From WLNJ01 sp037131165 (GTDB lineage: Bacteria; Actinomycetota; Thermoleophilia; Solirubrobacterales; Solirubrobacteraceae): 45,208 nucleotides of DNA. Positions within the stretch are counted from its first letter, which is position 1, and each line of letters starts with the position of its first letter. Below, one piece after another: positions 15,483 through 23,544 of the stretch. The notes under the pieces were generated by a model that was given only the letters and a program-made list of their open reading frames with translations, was not told the DNA's origin and searched no databases. The DNA is taken from NCBI GenBank assembly GCA_037131165.1, contig JBAXRO010000008.1:1-45208 (forward strand), read 5' to 3'. The position numbers and the translations under genes are program-made.

Positions 15483-16214
15483 TCAGTCGCCGTGCTTGCC
15501 GCCGACGGCGTCGAACCAGCGCGTGCGGCGCGAGCTCCACTTCTCGTCTGCGACCCGCCCCTTCTCGAGAAGATCGGGGCGATCGGCGTACCGGCGATGC
15601 GCCCACCAGGAGCCGGGCCGAGCGGCACGCCAGGCGCCGACCCAGGCGACGACCGGGATGAAGATCCCGAACCCCGCCATGTACAGCTTCCCCTTCAACG
15701 CGCAGATCGACACGAAGATCACCTCGGATCCGACAAGCGCGACCAGAACCAAGGTCGGGACCCGTGACTCGTCCCCCAAGCCGAAGGGCTTCGCGCCAAG
15801 GACGACGAGCAGCCCCAAACCCAATGCGACCGCGATCAGGTCGACCGAACGCCTGCCCTCCTCCTCCCAATAGACGTCCTCGAGGTGCAGCCACAGGGCG
15901 TATTCGTCGAGTGTCAGGGCGGCACCGATCCCGAAGCCGATCACGATCAGGTCGAACCAGTGCGACTGGGACTCGACCATCGTCGCAAGGAAACCGCAGA
16001 TCAGGACGAGGAAGATCCCGGGGACGAGGTGATGGACGTGGGTATCGCCCGCCGTGAGACTCGACGGCCACCAGTCGGGGCCGCTGCGCTGCATCCGCAC
16101 CCAGAAGCGGGTGATCAGGAAGGTCACGAGGAACGCGGCCAGCAGCAACATCCCGTTCTGCGCACCCGGGTGCTTCTCGAAGTCGAGACTGAAGGCGGCG
16201 GTCAACGGGTCCAT
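15483..16214 (-). CDS. Conserved actinobacterial membrane protein
   Basis: 243 residues from the ATG at 16214. About six helices. A loop near residue 56 contains T-A-G-D-T-H-V-H-H-L-V-P-G-I, and the middle has T-L-D-E-Y-A-L-W-L-H-L-E-D-V-Y-W-E-E-E-G-R. Both are signatures of a family of actinobacterial integral membrane proteins that I know only as uncharacterised. The H-x-H-H and the acidic E-D...E-E-E could bind a metal. The C-terminus is basic (H-R-R-Y, R-R-T-R) and cytoplasmic. It lies 125 nt upstream of the rhodopsin gene in the same direction; co-transcription is possible but the gap is long. Confidence 0.75.
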   Translation of the reverse strand: MDPLTAAFSLDFEKHPGAQNGMLLLAAFLVTFLITRFWVRMQRSGPDWWPSSLTAGDTHVHHLVPGIFLVLICGFLATMVESQSHWFDLIVIGFGIGAALTLDEYALWLHLEDVYWEEEGRRSVDLIAVALGLGLLVVLGAKPFGLGDESRVPTLVLVALVGSEVIFVSICALKGKLYMAGFGIFIPVVAWVGAWRAARPGSWWAHRRYADRPDLLEKGRVADEKWSSRRTRWFDAVGGKHGD

Positions 16215-16266
16215 GGACGGTGAGGCTAATGGCTCGAAAGCCGCAACCCGGGCCGACCGCCCGGAG

Positions 16267-17502
16267 TCAGACGACGGTGCCGAGCGCCGGTTCCTGCGCC
16301 GCGCCCCAGACCTCGCGGTTGTCGGCACGCTCGACCCTGCGCCTCGGGCGGATGTCGAGCAGGACCTCGAGCCCCGCTTCGGCGAGGAGATCGCGCGTGG
16401 CCTTCTGCCCGGCGGAGTCGAGCTGCGCGAACGCCTGCTGGATCCGCTGGAGGTGGAACACCCGGTACGGGATCGCGTGGGTCTCGATCTCGTGGCCGCG
16501 CCAGGCCCAGGTGAACTTCCCGAGACTGCGCCTCGTCGCCTTGCCGGCGACCACGTCGCCCTCGGCGACCTCAGGGTTTTCGGCGAGATACCCGTCGATG
16601 AACCCAACATGCGCCCGGACCTCATCGGCGAACTCGCGGCCGATGTAGGCGAGCAGGTCCTTGAGGCTCTGGGGAATCGACTCGTTAGTGAAGAGCTCGG
16701 TCGAGACATCGCCGTACTGGCCGGTACCGCTGATCGGGACCATCATTCGCTCCGTCCAGCTCCAGACGGGCCAAGCGTCGCGCTTCATGATCGCCTGCGG
16801 GTAAGGGTCGCGCGAGAGGTGAGCGTAGAGCGGACCCATGAACGCGAAGTCACCGCGAGTGGGGCGACCGCCGAGCAGGTAAGGCGCCCGCTCGAGGTGA
16901 GCGGAGAGCAGAGCAAGGAACTCGGAGTACGAGCGCTCGATCTCGGGGATCGTCTCTTTGTTGACGCCGAACTCGACGGTTAGGTCACGCATCCGGTTGC
17001 CGGCGAACTCCGCGACCTGCGCACGGGTCTCCACAACGCTCTGCGAATCACCCTCGGACGAGTCGAGGCTCGTCGACGCGAACGCACTCGCACCGCCCGG
17101 CAGGACGAGCCCGCGGCCGAAGTCCTCGAGCACGAACGGCATGTTGTGCTCGTCGAAGTTCCAACGGAAGTGCAGCGCCGGCCTCATCAGGCCCTCACTG
17201 CCGAACATGCTCAGCACCCGGGAGAGTACCGAGAGCACGCCGCCGTCCGGGTCGACCGAACGGTCTGCCGGTACCTCGGCGTCGAGGTGATCGATGATGT
17301 CCTCGGTGTCCTGGATCAGGCGGCCGTCAGCTGTCTTCAGGACGGGGATGATCCAGCGGCCGATCGCCGGCGTGACCTCGGCGGCGTAGGCGGGATCGCC
17401 GGGCGGAGTCTCCGTGTAATCGATCCCCTGCTTGAGCAGGTACGAACGCGCCTTGCTCGAGTAGAGCGAGGAGCGCATCGCATAGAGAACAGGCTTTGCC
17501 AT
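16267..17502 (-). CDS. Glutathione S-transferase-fold protein
   Basis: 411 residues. The N-terminal ~75 residues are a thioredoxin-fold GST domain: L-Y-A-M-R-S-S-L-Y-S-S-K-A-R-S-Y-L at the start and I-I-P-V-L-K-T-A-D-G-R-L-I-Q-D-T-E-D-I-I at the expected glutathione-contact position. A helical GST C-domain follows, with P-Y-L-L-G-G-R-P-T-R-G-D-F-A-F-M-G-P-L-Y-A-H-L, the usual folding-core motif. About 130 further residues at the C-terminus are not part of an ordinary GST. Actinobacteria generally make mycothiol rather than glutathione, so the real thiol is uncertain. Confidence 0.8.
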   Translation of the reverse strand: MAKPVLYAMRSSLYSSKARSYLLKQGIDYTETPPGDPAYAAEVTPAIGRWIIPVLKTADGRLIQDTEDIIDHLDAEVPADRSVDPDGGVLSVLSRVLSMFGSEGLMRPALHFRWNFDEHNMPFVLEDFGRGLVLPGGASAFASTSLDSSEGDSQSVVETRAQVAEFAGNRMRDLTVEFGVNKETIPEIERSYSEFLALLSAHLERAPYLLGGRPTRGDFAFMGPLYAHLSRDPYPQAIMKRDAWPVWSWTERMMVPISGTGQYGDVSTELFTNESIPQSLKDLLAYIGREFADEVRAHVGFIDGYLAENPEVAEGDVVAGKATRRSLGKFTWAWRGHEIETHAIPYRVFHLQRIQQAFAQLDSAGQKATRDLLAEAGLEVLLDIRPRRRVERADNREVWGAAQEPALGTVV

Positions 17503-17531
17503 CTAAGCGATCACTCCTCCGCCAGCGCCCC

Positions 17532-18254
17532 TCAGGGCAGCAGCGAGTACGTGTTCTTGAGGTTGTCCTGGAGAATGGTCATCGTGCCCGGGGCGACGAT
17601 CGTCGTCTTCTTCGTCGCCTTGGCGGCCTTGTACTTCCATCCGGCCGGGAGCTTGATCAGCGGGTTGCTGCCCTTGGCCAGGTTGTTCAGGCTGCTGCTT
17701 GTGACCCTCGAGCTGACCTGCGTCGTCCACGCCTGCATCGCGTAGCGCTTCCCGTTGGGCGCAGTGAGCACCCGCATGTAGGTCCCCTTGTTCCAGACCC
17801 AAGTGCTGGTGCGCTGAACGGTGAACGGCGTGAAGGCCGAAGGCTGGGTCAGGCCTGGGAACTTGAGCACCGCGGCCTTGTTCATGGTCAGCCCGCCGAA
17901 GCTCACGACCGTCGGGCCGAGGACGCCTCCGATCGAATCGAACGCCCACCAGCGCGGTCCGTTGGTCACTACTTGAACCGCTCCGAGTGAAGTCTTGGCT
18001 GCGTCGATCGCGCTCGGAGTGATGGCAGCGGCCCAGCTGGAAGCGGGGCAGCTGTTCTGAGCGAAGGTGTTGTAGATGTCGACGGAAAGCCCGGACCCCT
18101 CGAGGAAAGCGACTGCCATCTCGCAGTAGCGCTTGCCGTAGGTCTTCTCGGTCATCGGGTATCGCACGGGCGAGGTCGCGGCCGCTGGTGCCACCTGAAC
18201 CGCGAATGCTGCCAGTGCTACTGCTGCAGCGAGTCTGATCGGCTTGGTCCTCAT
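17532..18254 (-). CDS. Secreted protein of unknown function
   Basis: 240 residues with a signal peptide (M-R-T-K-P-I-R-L-A-A-A-V-A-L-A-A-F-A-V, cleavage near A-A-A-T). GAGGGAC lies directly before the ATG. The mature protein is rich in Y, W, T and K; it has Y-G-K-R-Y-C-E-M-A and N-S-C-P-A-S, a possible single disulfide, and ends in a basic beta-rich region. I recognise no domain. Its gene is separated from the thiolase upstream by about 190 nt, so it is probably transcribed alone. Confidence 0.7.
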   Translation of the reverse strand: MRTKPIRLAAAVALAAFAVQVAPAAATSPVRYPMTEKTYGKRYCEMAVAFLEGSGLSVDIYNTFAQNSCPASSWAAAITPSAIDAAKTSLGAVQVVTNGPRWWAFDSIGGVLGPTVVSFGGLTMNKAAVLKFPGLTQPSAFTPFTVQRTSTWVWNKGTYMRVLTAPNGKRYAMQAWTTQVSSRVTSSSLNNLAKGSNPLIKLPAGWKYKAAKATKKTTIVAPGTMTILQDNLKNTYSLLP

Positions 18255-18446
18255 GTCCCTCGTCTCCCCCGTCGTTGCTTGGCGCGGCTCTCTCCGAGAA
18301 GGAGATTAACGACCCTTGCGACGGGACGTCAACTGACTGCGGTCGAGTCGGGCAAGCGAGTGCGACCTGCCTCATCCGCCGCTGTCGGGATGAGACAGGC
18401 CGCAGTCAAGGCTTCCTGTCGATCAGCGGCTCGGAGCCGCAGTCGC

Positions 18447-19616
18447 TCAGGCGTCGAGGCGCTCGATCAGCATCGCCTGGCCTTGGCCCTGGGCGACGCA
18501 CATCGTCTCGATCCCGTAGCGACCGCCGTCGGTCTCGAGGTCGTTCAGCAGGGTCGTCATGATCCGCACGCCGGTCATGCCGAAGGGGTGACCGAGAGCG
18601 ATCGCTCCGCCGTGGGGGTTGAGCTTGTCCATGTCGATCCCGCACTCCTTGGCGATCGGGATGACCTGGGCGGCGAACGCCTCGTTGAGCTCGACGACGT
18701 CGATGTCCTCGATCGTCAGACCGGCGCGGTCGAGGACCTTCTTGATCGCTCCGATCGGAGCGACACCCATGTACTCCGGCTCGTTGCCTGCGGTGGCCGA
18801 AGCGACGATGCGGGCGCGCGGCTTGAGACCGAGCTCCTTGGCCTTGTCGGCGCTCATGATCAGGCAGGCTGCTGCGCCGTCATTGAGGGGGCAGGCATTG
18901 CCAGCGGTCACGGTGCCACCCTCACGGAAGGCCGGCTCGAGGGTCGCGAGCTTCTCGACGGTCGAGCTGGCTCGAGGACCGTCGTCCTTGGTGACGACAG
19001 TGCCGTCAGCGAGGGTCACGGGCACGATCTCGCGATCGAGGAAGCCGGAATCCTAAGCAGAGACGGCGAGCATCTGGCTGCGCTGCGCGTACTCGTCCTG
19101 CTCCTCACGGGTGACGCCGTAGCGCTCGGCCACATTCTCAGCCGTCTCGCCCATGGCGATGTAGGCGTTCGGCTGACCGGGCTCCTTGCCCTGCAGCGCC
19201 TCGTTCTGGTCCTGCGGGCGAACGGCTTCCTGGGCCTCGTTGAACTTCGAGACGAACTCGACACCGGCGGCGATGTAGACGTCGCCCTGACCGGCGACGA
19301 TCGCGTTGGCGGCGGTGCGAATCGCCTCCAGGCCGGACGCGCAGTAACGGCTGACGGTCGTGGCAGTCGTCTCCTCGCCGAGCTTCTCGCTCAGCAGGAC
19401 GCCGATGCGGCCGATGTTGTTGGCCTGGATCCCCTGCGGGAGCCCACAGCCGGTGACGACTTCCTCGACCGAAGCCGGGTCGACGCCGGGGTTGCGCTCA
19501 AGCAATGCGTCGAGCACGAAGGCGAGGGTCTCATCCGGGCGCAGGCTCGACAGCGAACCCTTGAAGGCCCGACCTACCGGAGTGCGGATGGAATCGACGA
19601 TGACTGCTTCTGGCAT
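18447..19616 (-). pseudogene. Acetyl-CoA acyltransferase (thiolase) interrupted by one amber codon
   Basis: The frame from 19616 to 18447 would give 389 residues, a normal thiolase length, but has TAG at 19055-19053 after residue 187. The codon sits in S-Q-M-L-A-V-S-A-*-D-S-G-F-L-D-R-E-I-V-P-V, where homologous thiolases usually have Q before the D/E-S/A-G-F-F segment; CAG to TAG is one base change. Both halves stay in the same frame and keep all active parts: Cys92 in S-R-Y-C-A-S-G, N-E-A-F-A, and G-H-P-F-G. The enzyme would catalyse the last step of fatty-acid beta-oxidation or its reverse. Either this is a fresh nonsense mutation or a sequencing error. AAGGAG precedes the start. Confidence 0.85.
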
Positions 19617-19702
19617 GGGTGAGGTCTCCTTCGGGAAGAGGCGGTGATTGAACGGGACGGAAGGTTACCCGCGGGGGCGGTGACGCCGCCCGCGGGCGCG
19701 GC

Positions 19703-20872
19703 CTAGATGCCGCGAGCGATGACGATGCGATTGATCTCGTTGGCGCCTTCGTAGATCTGCGTGATCTTGGCGTCCCGCATCATTCGCTCGAGCGGGTAGT
19801 CCTTGACGTAACCCGAACCGCCCATCACCTGGACCATCTCGACGGTCGTCCTCATCGCGTGGTCGCTGTTGAAGACCTTCGCCATGCTTGACCACATTCC
19901 GAATCCCGGCTCTTCACGGTCGATCATCGTCGCGGCCTTGAACATCAGCTCACGGCCCGCGGCGCATCCGATCGCGGCGTCGGCGAGCTTGCCCGAAACG
20001 GCCTGGAAGCTGCTGAGCGGCTTGCCGAACGCCTTGCGCTCCTTGGTGTAGGCGGCAGCGTAATCGAGTGCGCCCTGAGCGATCCCGAGGCCCTGGGCGG
20101 CAACACCGAGGCGACTGCGGTCAAGGGTGCGCATCGCGATCTTGAATCCTTCACCCTCGTCGCCGATCCGGTTCCCGACGGGAACGCGTACGTCGTCGAA
20201 GGCGAGCGTGCCGGTCGGGCTGCCCTTGATGCCGAGCTTGTGCTCGAGGCTGACGACCTCGAAGCCCGGCCGATCTGCCTCGACCACGAAGGCCGAGATG
20301 CCGTTCTTGCCCTGCTCCTTGTCAGTGACGGCGAAGACCAGATACCAGTCCGCAATCGAGGCGTTGGTGATCCAACTCTTGCTGCCGTTGATCACGTACT
20401 CGTCGCCATCGCGGACAGCGTTGGTGATCATGCTGCCCGGGTCACTGCCGGCAGCGGGCTCGGACAGGCCGAAGGCTCCCGAGGTCTCACCTGTCGCCAC
20501 CGACGGAAGCCACTGCTGCTTCTGCTCGTGGGTACCCGCAAGCCTGATCGAGAGAGTCGACAGCTCGGCGACCATCAGCATCAGGGCCGAGCTGGCGCAG
20601 GCCTTGCTGACCTCCTCGATCGCGAGGTTGAGGGTGAGGGTGCCGCAGCCCTCCTCGGTGTGAGTGCCGCCGTACTCCTCGGGAATGACCAGGCCGAAAA
20701 GCCCCTGCTCGCCGAACAGCTTTCGCAGGTCGTGGGGGTACTCGCCCTTCGCGTCGATCTCGGCAGCACGCGGAGCAACCTGCTCCTCGGTGATCTGGCG
20801 GACCATCGAGCGGATGGCGATCTGGTCATCGGTCAGCGCGTACTGGGGAGTGGCATCAGTTGTTGTAGACAT
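19703..20872 (-). CDS. Acyl-CoA dehydrogenase
   Basis: 389 residues from the ATG at 20872; 20 further residues upstream are open but unlike the family. FAD/substrate blocks are in order: F-G-L-S-E-P-A-A-G-S-D, W-I-T-N-A, K-G-S-P-T-G-T-L-A-F-D-D-V-R-V-P, E-R-K-A-F-G-K-P-L, and the C-terminal I-Y-E-G-A-N-E-I-N-R-I-V-I-A-R. Glu375 in that last block is the catalytic base expected in short- and medium-chain enzymes. It oxidises acyl-CoA to enoyl-CoA and passes electrons to ETF. It lies 86 nt upstream of the thiolase in the same direction, so the two form a beta-oxidation pair. Confidence 0.93.
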   Translation of the reverse strand: MSTTTDATPQYALTDDQIAIRSMVRQITEEQVAPRAAEIDAKGEYPHDLRKLFGEQGLFGLVIPEEYGGTHTEEGCGTLTLNLAIEEVSKACASSALMLMVAELSTLSIRLAGTHEQKQQWLPSVATGETSGAFGLSEPAAGSDPGSMITNAVRDGDEYVINGSKSWITNASIADWYLVFAVTDKEQGKNGISAFVVEADRPGFEVVSLEHKLGIKGSPTGTLAFDDVRVPVGNRIGDEGEGFKIAMRTLDRSRLGVAAQGLGIAQGALDYAAAYTKERKAFGKPLSSFQAVSGKLADAAIGCAAGRELMFKAATMIDREEPGFGMWSSMAKVFNSDHAMRTTVEMVQVMGGSGYVKDYPLERMMRDAKITQIYEGANEINRIVIARGI

Positions 20873-20919
20873 GAAGCGGAGCCTATCGGAGGCACTCTGC
20901 AACAACTCTGCGGAACGCC

Positions 20920-20948
20920 TTGGAATCGGCAACTTGGCCGTTTAACAT
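20920..20948 (+). promoter_or_regulatory. hicBA promoter
   Basis: TTGGAA (20920-20925), 17-nt spacer, TAACAT (20943-20948), then 6 nt to the hicB ATG. This is the most complete sigma-70-type promoter in the window and predicts a leaderless transcript. Confidence 0.6.
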
Positions 20949-20954
20949 CGGGTC

Positions 20955-21188
20955 ATGCCCGCAGTCACGGCCCGAGACCTCAAGTTCGACGTGATCCTCG
21001 TCCCCGAGGACGAGGGGTTTTCGGCGATCTGCCTGACCGCCGACATCGCGAGCTGCGGCTCCACGGAGGAGGAGGCGCTCCGGATGGTCACCGAGGCGAT
21101 CGAGCTCTACATCGAAGGACTCTCCGACTCGGAGATCGCCGCGCTGCCGACCGCGACCCACCACCGGGTCACGCTCCGGCGTGGCTAG
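20955..21188 (+). CDS. hicB: HicB-family antitoxin
   Basis: 77 residues, one partial RNase-H-like HicB fold: F-D-V-I-L-V-P-E-D-E-G-F-S-A-I-C-L and A-S-C-G-S-T-E-E-E-A-L-R-M-V-T-E-A-I-E-L-Y-I. There is no C-terminal DNA-binding domain, so it is the short form of HicB. It binds and blocks HicA. The gene order antitoxin-toxin is the reverse of the E. coli hicA-hicB order, but is common. The last 8 nt overlap the hicA start. Confidence 0.88.
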   Translation: MPAVTARDLKFDVILVPEDEGFSAICLTADIASCGSTEEEALRMVTEAIELYIEGLSDSEIAALPTATHHRVTLRRG

Positions 21189-21390
21189 GCAGTTTTCCTC
21201 GGCACAGATCACCAGAGCGCTCGAACGGCACGGTTTCGTGTTCGTCAGCCAGCGCGGAAGTCACATGAAGTTCAAGAGCCGGGGCGGAACCGCCCGCACC
21301 GTGATCGTCCCTGCCGGCAGGAAGTCGCTCCCCGTGGGCACCCTGAAGGCGATCGCGAGACAGGCGGGGCTCCGTCTCGAAGAGCTCTGA
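21181..21390 (+). CDS. hicA: HicA-family mRNA interferase toxin
   Basis: 69 residues from the GTG at 21181, overlapping hicB. The double-stranded-RNA-binding-like HicA fold shows in I-T-R-A-L-E-R-H-G-F-V-F-V-S-Q-R-G-S-H-M-K-F, where the H in G-S-H is the catalytic residue. V-P-A-G-R-K-S-L-P-V-G-T-L-K-A-I-A-R-Q-A-G-L completes the family pattern. HicA cleaves mRNA and stops translation. The gene is intact. Confidence 0.9.
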   Translation: MARQFSSAQITRALERHGFVFVSQRGSHMKFKSRGGTARTVIVPAGRKSLPVGTLKAIARQAGLRLEEL

Positions 21391-21434
21391 AGCCAAGCCG
21401 GACGCAGCCCGGGCCTTCGCGCCGCAGATGCCTC

Positions 21435-21440
21435 TAGGCT
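21435..21440 (+). promoter_or_regulatory. -10 box of the DUF6458-like gene
   Basis: TAGGCT, 8 nt before the ATG at 21449. Confidence 0.35.
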
Positions 21441-21448
21441 CGAATGGC

Positions 21449-21658
21449 ATGGGAGCAGCCTTCTCACTGTTCGTGATTGCCGTCGGAGCGATCTGCCGCT
21501 ACGCGATCACCAACGATCGCTGGAGCGCGGTCGACATCGAGATGGTCGGCACGATCCTGATCGTGACCGGCATCCTCGGCCTGATCATCTCGGTCGCGAA
21601 GATGGTCATGGACTCGAGCGGCGGCGGCAAGAACCCGCCGCGCCCGCCGGCGGGCTGA
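21449..21658 (+). CDS. Small two-helix membrane protein, DUF6458-like
   Basis: 69 residues from the ATG at 21449. Two membrane helices (A-A-F-S-L-F-V-I-A-V-G-A-I and V-G-T-I-L-I-V-T-G-I-L-G-L-I-I) flank a short loop D-R-W-S-A-V-D-I-E; the C-terminus is Gly/Pro/Lys rich. Helix-loop-helix with the G-x-I-L-x-V-x-G-x-L-G-L pattern is that of DUF6458, a family of small actinobacterial membrane proteins without known function. Confidence 0.7.
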   Translation: MGAAFSLFVIAVGAICRYAITNDRWSAVDIEMVGTILIVTGILGLIISVAKMVMDSSGGGKNPPRPPAG

Positions 21659-21713
21659 TCGCCCTGTTGACCGGGGCCAGCGCGCCGCGTTCTGCGCCAG
21701 GCCCCGCTGCGAC

Positions 21714-21719
21714 TACCCT
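21714..21719 (+). promoter_or_regulatory. -10 box of the SDR gene
   Basis: TACCCT followed by 6 nt and the GTG at 21726. Confidence 0.45.
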
Positions 21720-21725
21720 GAACGA

Positions 21726-22601
21726 GTGAAGGTTCTCCTGACAGGCGCGACGGGTTACGTCGGCGAACAGCTGCTCCCCGTCCTCCAGCAGGGCGGCCAC
21801 GAGGTGCGCTGCCTCGCCCGAAACCCTGACGCCCTCAAGCAGCGCGGGGTCGAGGCCGTGCGCGGCGATGTGCTCTCGGGAGAGGGACTCGACGAGGCGC
21901 TCGAGGGAATCGAGGTCGCCTACTACCTCGTCCATTCGATGGCCGGCGGTGGCGACTTCGCCGAGCGCGACAGGCTCGGAGCGAGGAACTTCGCCGCGGC
22001 CGCCAAGCGCCAGGGCGCCAGAAGGGTGATCTACCTCGGTGGGCTCAGCCCCGACGACGCTCAGGATTCCGCGCACCTCAACAGCCGCCACGAGACGGCC
22101 CTGCTGCTCGCCGACGGCGCGCCGGAGTTCGTCTACGCGAGAGCGGCGGTCGTGGTCGGCGCGGGGTCGGCGTCGCTGATCATGATGCGCCACCTGGTCG
22201 AGCGACTGCCGATGATGATCTGCCCGAAGTGGATCGACGTGCGGACCCAGCCGATCGCCGCAAGCGACCTCGTCGAGGCACTCGCCCACTGCGCAGAAGT
22301 CGAGGGCTTGAGTGGAGAAGTCCAGCTCGGCGGTGCCGACGTCGTCACCTACCGCGAGATGATGCTCTCGCTCGCCCGCGCATTGGACCGCAGGCCGCCG
22401 CTTGTGATCCGGGTGCCGGTGCTGACTCCGAAGCTCTCGTCGCACTGGGTCGGGTTCGTCACCGCAATCGACAGCGGCATAGCCCGACCGCTGATCGACG
22501 GGCTGAAGACCGAGACCATCGTCACGGCGCCGCCTGCGGCTGGGATCAACGATTCGCCGATCGGCCTCGACGAGGCGATGCGGGTCGCGGTCACCGGCTG
22601 A
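21726..22601 (+). CDS. NAD(P)-binding atypical short-chain dehydrogenase
   Basis: 291 residues from a GTG. The Rossmann start K-V-L-L-T-G-A-T-G-Y-V-G gives the G-x-x-G-x-x-G cofactor motif; R-C-L-A-R-N-P then suggests preference for NADP. A-Y-Y-L-V-H-S-M stands where classic members have the catalytic tyrosine region, and V-I-Y-L-G-G-L-S replaces the usual Y-x-x-x-K, so it belongs to the atypical SDR group (NmrA/complex-I-like). These proteins can be reductases, redox sensors or quinone-binding chaperones. Substrate unknown. Confidence 0.8.
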   Translation: MKVLLTGATGYVGEQLLPVLQQGGHEVRCLARNPDALKQRGVEAVRGDVLSGEGLDEALEGIEVAYYLVHSMAGGGDFAERDRLGARNFAAAAKRQGARRVIYLGGLSPDDAQDSAHLNSRHETALLLADGAPEFVYARAAVVVGAGSASLIMMRHLVERLPMMICPKWIDVRTQPIAASDLVEALAHCAEVEGLSGEVQLGGADVVTYREMMLSLARALDRRPPLVIRVPVLTPKLSSHWVGFVTAIDSGIARPLIDGLKTETIVTAPPAAGINDSPIGLDEAMRVAVTG

Positions 22602-22622
22602 ACCGGCCCCAGAACGATGAAA

Positions 22623-22654
22623 AGCCGCCGTCAACCCTCAGGTCGACGACGGCT
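22623..22654 (-). terminator. Rho-independent terminator of the cold-shock gene
   Basis: Read on the minus strand: a 14-bp stem (three G-U pairs, otherwise fully paired), a 4-nt TGAG loop, then TTTTC. It begins 23 nt after the csp stop codon. Confidence 0.8.
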
Positions 22655-22677
22655 CCTCTGGAGTCGTGGTCAGACGA

Positions 22678-22881
22678 CTAGATCAGCGCTACGTTGATGG
22701 CCTTCGGACCCTTGTCCCCTGCCTCTTCCTCGTAGCTGACCTTGGCACCCTCGCTGAGCGAGCGGTAACCCTGGCCGGAGATCGCTGAGTAGTGGACGAA
22801 CAGATCCTGGCTGCCTTCATCGGGTGTGATGAAGCCGAAGCCCTTGTCGTCCCTGAACCACTTGACTGTGCCTGTCGGCAT
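22678..22881 (-). CDS. csp: Cold-shock domain protein
   Basis: 67 residues, a single OB-fold. RNP1 is K-G-F-G-F-I-T-P and RNP2 is D-L-F-V-H-Y-S-A-I; the start M-P-T-G-T-V-K-W-F is typical. CSPs bind single-stranded RNA, melt secondary structure and support translation in the cold or in general growth. AAGGAAG lies about 9 nt before the ATG within what may be a long 5' leader, a usual site of cold regulation. Length and motifs are complete. Confidence 0.95.
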   Translation of the reverse strand: MPTGTVKWFRDDKGFGFITPDEGSQDLFVHYSAISGQGYRSLSEGAKVSYEEEAGDKGPKAINVALI

Positions 22882-23146
22882 TTAGTGCACTTCCTTGATG
22901 CTGGTGCTGCGCTGACAAACGACTCCGAGGAGCAACCTGCTTCGCTGGCACTAACTTCGCCGACTCCCGTTGGAGCCAGCCTTACCACCCGGACGGTACC
23001 AGCCAAAAGGGCACTGCGGGCGTCGCCTTCACGATTTGCTCTTCCCCAAACGACCCGAGGCGAATCGGACCATTCGGCCCGGATCCGATTTCGAGGTCGG
23101 CCTGGAGGTACGGTCAGGCGCGAGCGACGAACCCTCGAGGCGCTGA

Positions 23147-23440
23147 CTACTCGACCGGGCTGTGCAGCTTGACGAGCTCGCTGTGGAGCTCGACGACCCT
23201 CTGCTTGACGGGATCGCCGTCCTGGCGGTCATGGACGAGGTCCCATGTCCGCTCCGCGATCTCGCTCGCGTTCATCGGGTCAGCGTCGGAAGCGAGCTTC
23301 TCCACGAGCTGGATCTCGAAGGCCTCGATCTGGTCGAGCGGGTCGCCCTTGGGCATCCGCGGAAGCGGCTCCTTGACGTGATCGCGCCAAACGTTGGTGG
23401 CCACGACGAGCCGGTTGCGCAGTTCAACTCCTGTCGACAC
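23147..23440 (-). CDS. Small helical protein of unknown function
   Basis: 97 residues from a GTG that lies 7 nt after TAACTT (forward 23448-23453), itself 18 nt after CTGACG: a credible leaderless promoter that supports this gene. The protein is acidic and mostly helical (L-D-Q-I-E-A-F-E-I-Q-L-V-E-K-L, E-I-A-E-R-T-W-D-L-V). I do not recognise a family. Confidence 0.6.
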   Translation of the reverse strand: MSTGVELRNRLVVATNVWRDHVKEPLPRMPKGDPLDQIEAFEIQLVEKLASDADPMNASEIAERTWDLVHDRQDGDPVKQRVVELHSELVKLHSPVE

Positions 23441-23447
23441 GGGCGCG

Positions 23448-23477
23448 AAGTTACCAATCAGCCCTGTCGGCCGTCAG
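23448..23477 (-). promoter_or_regulatory. Promoter of the 23147-23440 gene
   Basis: Minus strand: CTGACG, 18-nt spacer, TAACTT, then 7 nt to the GTG. Confidence 0.5.
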
Positions 23478-23544
23478 CCGGCAGCGCCGTCCATTGGGGC
23501 TGAATGCCCGCTATTTGCGGGTTTGCTGGCGTTGCGGGCCGGAC

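Noticed and set aside
19053..19055. Pyrrolysine or programmed read-through at the thiolase TAG
   Set aside because: No stem-loop or Pyl-type context is visible and thiolases need no special residue here; a point mutation or base-call error is simpler.
18279..19622. 447-codon open frame opposite the thiolase
   Set aside because: It spans the amber codon without interruption, but its protein resembles no family and the thiolase motifs lie on the minus strand. High GC makes such antisense frames common.
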